Source of the DNA: Synaphobranchus kaupii
Taxonomy: Eukaryota; Chordata; Actinopteri; Anguilliformes; Synaphobranchidae
Direction of reading: 5' to 3'
NCBI GenBank assembly: GCA_029718625.1
Contig: CM056376.1
Span: 86,408,356 to 86,472,355, forward strand
DNA length: 64,000 nucleotides
The translations under genes were made by a program, and so were the position numbers. Positions 24,458-33,621 of the stretch are shown piece by piece (the first letter of the stretch is position 1; the number at the start of each line of letters is the position of its first letter). The notes under the pieces were generated by a model. It ran no database searches. It was not told where the DNA came from and saw only the letters and a program-made list of their open reading frames with translations.

Positions 24458-25838
24458 CGCGTTACAGAATCACTACCAGCGAACTTGCCACTTGAGCTAT
24501 GCATATCAGCCACTAAAATACCAAAAGTGATTCAGACATGCCTAGTGCTAGTTCTGTGCTAGTTCACTGAATGTTATGTCTGACAATTCTGTTTGCACTG
24601 CAAAAATAAGGTATCTTCATTGCAAGTGAAAATTGTTTGCAAGAATACCTTGTAATGTTTGACTGTGAAAGCCTAGGTTCAGCCTGTTCATTTGAAAACA
24701 TGTCTTAAATTGAAAATAAACAGCTTCTTGAACCTCGTATTTGCCTGGGGCAGCATCCTTAGTCTCAGTACTTATTTCTGTGTCCAACAATAGTAAAAAT
24801 GTAAGTTTGTAGAATTGGCAATGTCATTGTAGATCACACCAATGACTGGTTTCTCCAGTATTCTAATTTCATCATACTCTGTTTAATAGTGTTAAAACAT
24901 GATACAATAAAACATCAATGTTTACATAGCAATTGGTGGTGAGGTGAACTGTTTAGCTGAATGGCAATCAATACCATCCTGCTAAAACTACATTGTACAT
25001 TCAGTTTACTTCCTAGGAAAAGGAATAAAAAGGTATATGAGGAAGACATTATGCACAGAGTAAGACAAATAAGGCAAAGAGAAAGTGATGCTACAAAGTT
25101 TGAGGCACTTCACAGACATGTGGGAAGTGACCTGAAACCTAGATAAGCTGACAGACACAGCGTGAGATTTCATTACAGCTGGTGCTTTGACTGACACCGC
25201 CCGCTCACCTCATGTCCGTCTCGGCCCTGGCAGCGGCAGGAATTGAATCTGTAAATGTTAATCAATATCGTGGTGCTATTAAATAAAGGAAAAGGGCCCA
25301 GGCGAAAATCAAAGATCCGCTCTCTCTCTAATGACCAGCGCGGCTGCCTGTGGTCCGCCGCAGCAGCCGAGAGAGCTGGAGAGCAAAGAAAGAAAAAATA
25401 AAAGGGAGAAAAAAAGAGAAGCCAGTAGCTTTACTTCCAGGCTTGGATGTTAATTCCACTGTTTCCTGTACAAATTTAAATAGCCAAGAAGCCCATTTAA
25501 AAACCCAGCATGCGCTGTTACAGAATGAGAAAAAATACCAGAAAGTCAGGGAGATATGGAAAAAAGTAATGACCATCTAGTTGCACAACCTACAGCTATT
25601 ATTAATCACAAAAAACTACATTTAAAGGAAATGTTTGCATTTGCCAAAAGCCTCAAAAGAAAGGTAATTAAATTGATCAGCCTCAACACTAACATCAGCC
25701 TGTTTTCCATCGAGGTGCATCGCTACAGAGCTTTGACAACTGCGACAGCCCTGTATATAAATACTGTACTTCAAACACTCACCACTGGGCAGATTGCTTA
25801 AGATTCAAACCTTCTCTCAAAGAGCCCAATTCATACTC
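24458..25838. other. Intergenic DNA, no gene recognised
   Basis: CACTGCAAAAATAAGG at about 24597 resembles the end of a common fish MITE family, but no inverted partner is seen. About 25190-25330 is non-repetitive (GGAATTGAATCTGTAAATGT) and may be conserved non-coding DNA. The frames at 24961-25146 and 25350-25580 have no recognisable domain. Confidence 0.4.
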
Positions 25839-25841
25839 TTA

Positions 25842-26581
25842 AGCTGATGGTACACGGGCAATATTTTCAGGCAATATTGCCAGCAATATTGTACAATATT
25901 GCCAGCAATGGGTATGGGCCACTGTAGCAATGGGCAATAACTGAAAAAATAATTTTTGCGGATCCTGTTTTTAACCTCCGTTTCCAACCTTTACCGTCAT
26001 CTCACCACAAAGGTATATATGTGCCAGGAACGGCAAGAACCACAGCTTTCCGCCAATGTAATTCAATCGACCGTATCTCTAAATTTTACTGAAGCATTCA
26101 TGGATGTGTTCACCAGTAAAGCAGGTGGTCTGATTAGGTCTGCTGAATAAAGTTAGCTAGCTAGCTAGCTAGTTTAAAAGTCACTCGGTTCGTCAGTACG
26201 GCGGTGACTGAGTAATAGTACCAATTATTTACAATCAAAAGTCAAGAATACCATAACTTATGAAAAGTTGGTCTTTATTTCAACATTACACTAATACATC
26301 AATATAACTTACCTGAGTAATAAATAAATAAAGCTATAAGAGATCAGCATCCCTTCAATTTCCTTGCACCACTTGGCAGCCATTGTTGAAATTTATTTTT
26401 GGAAGACTCAGGTGTCATGTGACCCAAACTCTCATCTGTGATTGGATGGTAGCAAAATATTGCTTGCCACGATCAAACTTGTTCAGATATTGATTTATCA
26501 ATAGGAACATTGCCAGCAATCATTGCCTGTCAATATTGCCGGCAATATTGCCTGAAAATATTGCCCGTTGTACCATCAGCT
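25842..26581. mobile_element. Harbinger-like MITE with palindromic subterminal repeats, 740 bp
   Basis: The ends are AGCTGATGGTACACGGGC and, inverted, AGCTGATGGTACAACGGGC, flanked by TTA (25839-25841 and 26582-26584), the preferred Harbinger target. The subterminal zones repeat GGCAATATTGCC-type palindromes several times on both sides (25870-25910 and 26520-26560). No transposase is present. Confidence 0.85.
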
Positions 26582-26788
26582 TTAGAGTAGGTAGTGCTCT
26601 ACAGTATATCGGTAATTGTGGGTATTAAAGCTGAAGGCAATATACTTACACATTTTGCACTTTTATAAAGCAGTTTCATTTCCAACATGCCCATGTGTCC
26701 TATTTGGGACCACATATCTTGCATGTATTCATTCAGCAGAACTTGTCCACAAACTGTTGGTACATGCGCACGCTGTGATTTAGGTAAG

Positions 26789-27432
26789 ATCAACTCCTGG
26801 ATACTCCTGGATCAACATCACTATTGTTGTTCCTGGACAACATTCCTACTAACCAATCATTGCCCTCTGATGTCATCAGTGTGTGCCCGTACAGCCTCTC
26901 AGCCATTTGAAAGTTCTCCAGAACACCCTGCTTTACAGAGAGGTAAGCAATTGTATAGCTCCCCATTTCAGATGCTCATCCTGGATCAACATGGCGATAA
27001 TGATCCTGGCTCAGCATTAGCAGAACTATCCAGAATCAACAATATGATGATCATCCTGGATCAAGATGGCAATAATGATCCTGGTTCAAAATGAGCAAAA
27101 CTCTACAAGATCAACAATATGATGATCATCCTGGATCAACATGGCACTAATGATCCTGGCTCAACATTAACAAAACTATGTAGGATCAACAATATGATGA
27201 TCATCCTGGATCAACATGGCGATAATGATCCAGACTCAACATTAGCAAAACTATCCAGGATCAACAATATGATGATCATTCTGGATCAACATAGTGATAA
27301 TGATCCTGGCTCATCATTAGCAAAACTATTTAGGATATGCTCCTGGATAAACATCACTATTGTTGTTCCTGGAACAACATTCTTATTAACCAATCATTGC
27401 TCGCTGATGTCATCAGTGTTTGCCTAACAGCC
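26789..27432. repeat. GATC-rich minisatellite, 75-bp units, with flanking direct repeats
   Basis: From about 26969 to 27343 there are four complete units of exactly 75 bp (the word ATGATGATC recurs at 27044, 27119, 27194 and 27269) plus partial ones. Each contains ATCCTGGATCAACATGGC and AATGATCC. The array is bracketed by two imperfect copies of about 100 bp (26789-26893, 27335-27432) that share CAACATCACTATTGTTGTTC-like and CAATCATTG..TGATGTCATCAGTG sequences. Because 75 is divisible by three, open frames run through it; these are repeat translations and not genes. Confidence 0.9.
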
Positions 27433-27573
27433 ATTTCAAAATTCTCCAGAACAGTTAACCAGAGTTTTTCCAGAGTGTTAACCTATTGTGTACCTCCCCA
27501 TTTAAGTTCATAACATTGAACAAAATCCTTGATTTACTGAAAAAATATTTTCTTAGTAGTTTGTACACTGCCT

Positions 27574-28682
27574 TGTTAGGATCCTGTAATTCTGTCTGTT
27601 TTATTTGTTATGTTTCCTGAGTTCTTCCTTTTTTTTCCTGCATTTCCCTCGCGATTGTCAGTCCGCGTTCCATGTTTTCTGAGATTCCACTCCCTGTCTT
27701 TGTCATTTCACTATTCGGGTGATTTTGGGAACATTCGGGTTTCCTCTGTATTTCGTATCTCGTTTTCTTCCTTCTGACTTTATTTATATTTGTATATAAT
27801 ACTAATGTACTAATCATACTAACTGTTAGATTAGATTTAATACTAACCTGCTAACAAACTAACGTGTATATAATACTAACCAGCTAACCTACTAACATTA
27901 GGGTTTTAGAGTTCACTACTAACATTACTAATTACTAATTCATCTTGAGTTTCTACCTGCAGCTGTCATTTCCCTCCTCGTTATCCTATCCCTGTATCTA
28001 TCTGTGATTTTGCATTATCTGCATGTCCACTTTCATGTGCCTCCCCTCTGAGCTGTGCACTTGTTTACCTGCTGACCCCAGGCCGTTTGTTATCATTGTG
28101 TCTATGTGCATTCCAGTCCGTGTCTTACCCTCACTGTTCTCACCTGTGAGCAATCTCCCCTCCCTGCTTCTACACACCTGATTCCCATTATGTCTGTCTC
28201 CCTCTGTGTGTATATATACCTTGTCATTTCCGTGTTTCTTGGCAAGTTCCTTATACCACAAGATTTTTTGCTTCTGTGTTACCTTCCTGTTTTTCTGAGA
28301 TTCTGCCTGAGCTGTTTGTTTCTTCCGTAGTTTCTGTTTCCCAGTTTTTGTTTCCCTAGTTTTTTGCCTGTGGTTGTTTTGTTTTGTATTCAGTCTGTTT
28401 TGGTTTTCTTTGTGTTCCTCCTATGACTCCCCGGTTTTGACCTCTGCCTGTGTTCTCGCGACTGATTTTTGGATACTGTTTTTGTGCCTTTGCTGTGCCT
28501 TCCTGGTTACGACCCCTGCCTGTTCTTTGACCATTCTTTGGACTGTGCTTTGTACCGTTGCCCTGTCTCCCCGGTTTTTGACCCAGCCTGTCTCACCACG
28601 GATTGCTGCCTTGCCCCTTATTAAACTTTAGTTTTTTCATACTCCTGCCTGCGTTTGGGTCCTTCCCCACCAACACCTAACA
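27574..28682 (+). mobile_element. Solo LTR, 1109 bp, inside a Tc1 terminal repeat
   Basis: The LTR starts TGTTAGGATCC and ends ACACCTAACA, with a perfect 5-bp duplication TGCCT (27569-27573 and 28683-28687). A variant polyadenylation signal (TTATTAAAC) lies at about 28620, followed by GCCTGCGTTTGGGTCC, the 3' signature shared with the other LTRs in this window. No internal retroelement sequence accompanies it, so it is the product of LTR-LTR recombination. The family is probably Ty3/gypsy-like, by inference. Confidence 0.9.
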
Positions 28683-28699
28683 TGCCTGGCCAAAAAAAA

Positions 28700-29200
28700 A
28701 GTTGCAGCACACTCTAACATTTTGTTGGACCGCCTTTAGCTTTGATACAACACGCATTCATCGTGGCATTGTTTCGACAACCTTATGCAACGTCACAACA
28801 TTTATTTCCGTCCAGAGTTGCATTCATTTTTGGCCGAGATCTTGTATTGACGATGGGAGAGTCAAACCACTCCGTAAAGTCTTCTCCAGCACATCCCAAA
28901 GACTTCCAGTGGGGTTAAGGTCAGGACTCTGGTGGCTAAGACTAATTCATGTGTGAAAATGATTCCTCATGCTCCCTGAACCACTTTCACAATTTGAGCC
29001 CGATGAATCTTGGCATTGTCGTCTTGGATTATGCCCATTGATGGGATAACCTCGTCATTCAGTACATTCAGGTACTCAGCTGACTTAATTTTATTGCTGC
29101 ATAACGTTGCTGCATAACCTAACCAATTGAAGCAACCCCAGATCATAACACTGCCTCCAGAGGCTTGTACAGTGGGCACTATGCATGATGGGTGCAATGG
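28700..29200 (-). pseudogene. Tc1 transposase fragment (C-terminal catalytic part)
   Basis: On the minus strand a 76-residue frame (28967-29197) contains GGSVMIWGCFNW and [14 protein letters not shown], the conserved block around the second catalytic aspartate of Tc1 DDE transposases. The rest of the C-terminal domain continues in broken frames to about 28700. The N-terminal DNA-binding half and the first catalytic aspartate are absent, so it cannot be functional. Confidence 0.9.
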
Positions 29201-29379
29201 CGACCTTTTTTTGGCCAGGCTGTGTATTAGTGCAGTGCCAAGCTGAGAAAAGCTAGCTAGCTAGCTAGTTAGCTCCCTAGTTAGCTTGCAAGTTAGGCTA
29301 GGTCAGCCTGTTAATAGTTAGGCTAGAGTCTTGTTAACTTAACAATAATACTAACAGCTTTAAATTAGTGCATCGGCAT

Positions 29380-29685
29380 GTTGATCCTGGATAGATTTGC
29401 TAATGTTGATCCAGGATGATTGTTAGTCCTGGATTGATTTGTTCATGTTGATCCAGGACCATCGTCACCATGTTTATCCGGGATAGATTTGCTCATGTTG
29501 ATCCAGGATGATAATCACATTGTTGATCCTGGATAGATTTGTTAATGTTGATCCAGGACCATCATTGATATGTTGATCCAGGGTCGGTTTTCTAATGTCG
29601 ATCCAGGATGAGTATCGCATTAACAAATCTATCCAGGATCAACAATGTGATACTCATCCTGGATCGACATTAGAAAACCTACCCT
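29380..29685. repeat. GATC minisatellite, second segment, with inverted units
   Basis: Units built on GTTGATCCTGGATAGATTTG and ATGTTGATCCAGGAT alternate in both orientations. This is the same core as in the 27.0-kb array but with shorter spacing and frequent inversion. The stretch 29590-29680 is nearly self-complementary (GATCCAGGATGAGTATCGCA against TGTGATACTCATCCTGGATC). Confidence 0.85.
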
Positions 29686-29690
29686 GGATC

Positions 29691-30934
29691 TGTAACGTTC
29701 CGTTCCCATCCTGTCCGTTTTCCATGTTTTACCCTTTCCCTCCGTGTCATGTTGGATTCCCTTTGTCCGTGTTTTCCCCCGTTGCTACAGACTGGGCGTG
29801 TTCCTTCTGTTTGTTTCACTCTTTTCCCCCACTCCGGTTTCAACCTATCTCCTTTCCCCGTTGCTGCATGCATTCCGCACCTATCAATTAGTCAATCACC
29901 CTCGGTTACATTCCGCACGCTTTCCTTATTGTTTTCAATTTCACTTCCCTACTTAACCCTCCGGCTGGCTGCTATTCAGCGACAGTTCGTTAACGTTCAC
30001 CGTTTGTATCCTGGTCCTTTGTTTCCCTGTCCTGTGCCCTAAAAAGACTTCAGTTGGTTTAAACTTTGTGCTTAACTGCTCTAAACCTGCTGTTGGTATT
30101 TAACCAGCCCTGTCTGTTTGCGGTTGTCTCTGCCTGAACCTTGTCTGTCTTAATTACCAGCTTCCACCGTATCTGCCAGTCTGTAGCTGTTAACTACTCC
30201 CTGTGTGTGTTGCGGTACCTCTGCCTCCATCTAACGTTGCGCCCGCAGTTGGGTGTTCTGCCTCTTCACCCTACAGTGGTTCCTGTCCAGCCGTGGCTAC
30301 CGCCATTGCTACGGTTACGGTTCCAGCCTCCACTGTGGCCCAGCTGCCCCAACCGGGCCAACCTGAGCTCCGCTACACTGCTCTGCCTTGCCGTATCCCG
30401 CCATATCCCTTCCTCTGCTTCCAGTCCAGTTCCAGTCCAGTTCCGGTCTGGAACATTACCGTGTTCCAGGGTTCCAGTTCCAGTGCGAACCGCTCCAGTC
30501 TCCAGTATCAAGTCCAGTTCCGGTTTGGAACAATTCCACGTTCCCGTGATTCAGTCCCTGTTGGACCGTCCGGTCCAGAACCAGTCCAGTTCCGGTTTGG
30601 AACTCTTGTCTCCCGTATCAAGTCCAGTTCCGGTTTGGAACAACTCCACGTTCCCGTGATCCAGTTCCTGTTGGACCGTCCGGTCCAGAACCAGTCCAGT
30701 TCCGGTGTGGAACTCCTGACTCCAGTGTCCTGTCCAGTTCCGGCTTGGAACTTCCGGGGACTATCCAAGTCCAGCTCCGTAGCAGTTCCAAGCGCCGGAG
30801 AACTTCCTAACCTCTCTTTTACTGTTGTGTTAATCTGTGTACAGCTACCCCAAGCTCCTTAAATAAATCACCTTTTCTGTCCCCCTGTCTCTTGGTCGTT
30901 GCATTTGGGTTCAGCCCGTGTTAGGTTCGTGACA
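29691..30934 (+). mobile_element. Solo LTR, 1244 bp, with internal 110-bp repeats
   Basis: The LTR starts TGTAACGTTCC, ends GGTTCGTGACA, and sits in the minisatellite with a perfect 5-bp duplication GGATC (29686-29690 and 30935-30939). A polyadenylation signal (AATAAA) is at about 30862, then GCATTTGGGTTC. The region 30430-30770 holds 110-bp tandem units (TATCAAGTCCAGTTCC recurs at 30506 and 30616). Long proline/valine-rich frames of 172 and 219 codons across it are by-products of the repeat. Confidence 0.9.
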
Positions 30935-31140
30935 GGATCAACATATCAATGGTCCTGGATCAACATTAACAAATCTATCCAGGATCAACAATGTTGATCC
31001 AGGACCATCATTGATATGTTGATCCAGGGTAGGTTTGCTAATGTTGATCCAGGATGATTAGCAAATCTATCCAGGATCAACAATGTGATAATTCGATCCA
31101 GAATGATTATCACATTGTTGATCCTGGATAGGTAGGCTCA
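30935..31140. repeat. GATC minisatellite, third segment
   Basis: GGATCAACA / TGTTGATCC units continue on the far side of the solo LTR in both orientations, for example CTATCCAGGATCAACAATG twice. They show that the LTR inserted into a pre-existing array. Confidence 0.85.
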
Positions 31141-31316
31141 TCCGTTTAAAGGTAGGCTAGGCTACGGTGACAGACGTTTTGCATGATCCGAGATCCCACG
31201 ATACGCCACTGTGCAGTAGCATGGTTAACTTCCAAGTATAGATGCGGTGAAGTGCATCTCAATTCAAATAACCCGCTCCGCCCTCGCTCCCTCACACTCG
31301 CTAAACGCAAGTGTAT
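31141..31316. other. Short unique spacer
   Basis: Nothing recognisable lies between the minisatellite and the next LTR. Confidence 0.4.
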
Positions 31317-32216
31317 TGTGAGGCCCCCGGGTTCCGTCCCGGGTTTTCCTATTGTCTCACAGTCCACCCCGTGTTTCCCCTCTCTCCCCCCTACTTGTGT
31401 CTTGCACTCCCCACACCTGCATTGTGTTTTCCTCTCGTGTCCTCGTTAGCCTTCTCCCACCTGTTGCTCATTTTGTCCTCCTCATATCTTGTATATACTC
31501 TGCCCCGTCACTTTGTTCGGGGGCCGGACCATCTTGTGTTGCTCATCATGTTTGCTCATAAGCTGGGTTTCCCGTTTGTGGGCTTGTCTTGTTCTGTCTC
31601 ACCATGTTCCGTCTTGTTTTGTACCCTCTTGTTATGTACCTCCTTGTCTTGTCTAGATCACGTTTAGTCTTTGTTCCCTCCAGGCTCCCTCGTTTCCCTC
31701 CAGGCTCACTCATTCCCACCAGGCTGAGTTCCTGTACCGCAGGCTGAGCGACTGAGCCCTTAGCTGCACGCTTGGCCCAGACCGCAGGTCCCCCCGCTAT
31801 CCGTGGGAACCCTGCACCCGTTCCTGACCCCACGGCCTGAGTGCCGTCCTGTTTCCTGACCCCCACGGCCTGAGTGCCGCCATGTTTCCTGACCCCTGGG
31901 CCTGAGTGCCCATCCCTGCCTAGCCTGGTTCCTGACCCCTCCTTAGTTCCTGACCCTTCCTAGTTCCTGACCCCTCCATAGTTCCTGACCCCTCCATAGT
32001 TCCTGACCCTTCCCTGTTCCTGACCCCTCCTAGTCATAGCCCCCTCCTAGTCTTAGACCCCTCCATGTTCCTGCCTCACCTTGTTCCTGCCCCGTGTCTG
32101 GTTTCGTCTTGCCCCTGCCTATGTCTCTGAATAAATTTACTCCCTGGTGGAGTTTTCCCCTGAGCCGTCTCTGAGTCTTGAATTTGGGTCCGGTCCCCCC
32201 TGCGGGAACCTTAACA
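31317..32216 (+). mobile_element. Probable solo LTR, 900 bp
   Basis: The sequence runs from TGTGAGGCCCCC to GGAACCTTAACA and is flanked by TGTAT (31312-31316) and TTTAT (32217-32221), a one-mismatch 5-bp duplication. AATAAA lies at about 32130, followed by TTGAATTTGGGTCC, the same 3' signature as the other LTRs. The interior has short tandem repeats of GTTCCTGACCCCTCC (about 31920-32060). The start is less certain than the end. Confidence 0.7.
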
Positions 32217-32487
32217 TTTATACTCCTGTTTTATTGGTATGTGCGTCAAAACTGAATTGAAGCTTCGATGTCTTTTTCGCCGCCTGTGAGCCAATCGCAA
32301 TGGCGCTAGTGAGCAACGGCACAATTGCCGCTCCAACCAAATGAAAAAGCCCAGTCTTGGCCCCTTGGTCCGAATATGATCCGTGTTCCCTGTCCACTCA
32401 GACCTCCTGTCTGCTATGTGCCCTGTCCCCTCACTTTGCATGCAGTGTGCGAAAGAAATCCTGCAAAACTCTTTCCAAACTAGTGAG
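32217..32487. other. Unique spacer, no gene recognised
   Basis: Short open frames on both strands have no domain. Confidence 0.4.
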
Positions 32488-32838
32488 GAAGTGCATCCAT
32501 CCATCCATTATCTAACCCGCTTATTCCTGGTCAGGGTCGCGGGGGGTGCTGGAGCCTATCCCAGCATGCATTGGGCGAGAGGCAGGAATACACCCTGGAC
32601 AGGCCGCCAATCCATCGCAGGGCACACGCACCATTCACTCACACACTCATACCTATGGGCAATTTAGAGTATCCAATTAGCCTATCCGGCATGTCTTTGG
32701 ACTGTGGGAGGAAACCGGAGTACCCGGTGGAAACCCACGCAGACACGGGGAGAACATGCAAACTCCATACAGAAAGGTCCTCGGCCGGGATTTGAATTTG
32801 GTACCTTCTTGCTGTGAGGCGGCAGTGCTAACCACTGA
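32488..32838 (-). mobile_element. 3' end of a non-LTR retrotransposon (LINE), minus strand
   Basis: (CATC)n followed by CATTATCTAACCCGCTTATT, GGTCGCGGGGGGTGCTGGAG and later GGAAACCCACGCAGACACGG is a very widespread fish repeat. The microsatellite marks the 3' end of the element read on the minus strand. It is thought to be the tail of an RTE-X/Expander-type LINE; the exact clade needs a library search. Only about 350 bp is present, a typical 5' truncation. Confidence 0.7.
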
Positions 32839-32944
32839 GAATATTAATCAGTTAACATATGACAATTGTTACAAAGTGTAGATTATGAATGAAGATAGAA
32901 TTAACAAAAATAAAATAAAAAGTAGTTTGTAATATGAATCTTGT

Positions 32945-33005
32945 ACATTACATTACATTACATTTATTTAGCAGACGCTTTTATCCAAAGCGACGTACAG
33001 TAAGT
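32945..33005 (-). mobile_element. SINE/LINE 3' tail, minus strand
   Basis: (CATTA)n followed by TTTAGCAGACGCTTTTATCC and AAAGCGACGTACAG is the inverse of the conserved fish SINE/LINE tail, with its pentanucleotide 3' repeat. The SINE body may extend to about 33190 but is not clearly recognisable. Confidence 0.75.
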
Positions 33006-33619
33006 GCGTACAGAGACATCATCAAGATCTACAGAACAGACAAGGCAAAGCACATCCTTCGCATAATGTAGCAGCTATCCCTAGCAATGAACGTCGACTG
33101 TAGTTCACAGTAAGCTGTGGGCAAATCAGCAACACCACACTTCCATTCCAAATACTAGTATAAACTATAATAAACAGACAGGAAAACACAGGGAACTAGT
33201 AAACAGATACCATAGATATGCATATACGCCTTTTATATGTCTTTTACATTTTTACTTCCGGGTTACTTTCAGAGATTGTCGGATGAGTGCACAGTTCTGC
33301 AGATGAGTGTGCTCCTGAATTCCCTCAACAAAAGCCCAGAAATAAGGAGTTCATCCTGGTATTTTAAGTGCCCCCAATTGTGAGAAAAAGTCGCCCACTC
33401 AAAAGCTTTTTGACGAAGTGGACTCAAATATGCACCCTCAAAAGAGTGTAGGGGTCGTATTCGGACACAGCCCTAGACTCTCCAACAGCCTTTCCCTTGG
33501 AACTAAGATCAGTTGACCACTGTCCACTTTTAAAGTCAAAGTGAAGACACAAAAAAATCTCATAAATCTTTTTGCATTTTATCTTTCTTTTCTGTATTTG
33601 TTTATTTTAACTAATAATG
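33006..33619. other. Intergenic DNA, no gene recognised
   Basis: About 33210-33500 contains TCGTATTCGGACACAGCCCT, which also echoes CCGTCCGAATAGGGCTT near 39810. It may be the end of an unidentified DNA element; no partner end is found. Confidence 0.35.
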
Positions 33620-33621
33620 TA

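Larger units (their letters stand above)
27566..29224 (-). mobile_element. Tc1-type deletion derivative, interrupted by a solo LTR
   Basis: The left end TA|CACTGCC at 27564 and, after the LTR, TGCCTGGCCAAAAAAAAAG continue one terminal repeat. The right end is its inverse, CTTTTTTTGGCCAGGCTGTG|TA (to 29224). Without the LTR and duplication the element is about 545 bp, far shorter than a full Tc1 (about 1.6-1.7 kb). The copy at 43858-44399 has the same structure (542 bp) in the opposite orientation. Confidence 0.9.

Noticed and set aside
24961..25146. 61-codon open frame with a charged central part
   Set aside because: Short, without recognisable domain, and in AT-rich unique DNA; could be chance.
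26687..27427. Two long plus-strand open frames (135 and 102 codons)
   Set aside because: They are translations of the 75-bp minisatellite, whose length is divisible by three; the protein repeats a 25-residue unit with no known domain.
30141..30862. Open frames of 172 and 219 codons rich in P, V and S
   Set aside because: They lie inside a solo LTR with 110-bp tandem units and occur in overlapping phases on both strands.
31311..31866. Open frames of about 106-118 codons on both strands
   Set aside because: They fall within a pyrimidine-rich solo LTR and show only low-complexity composition.
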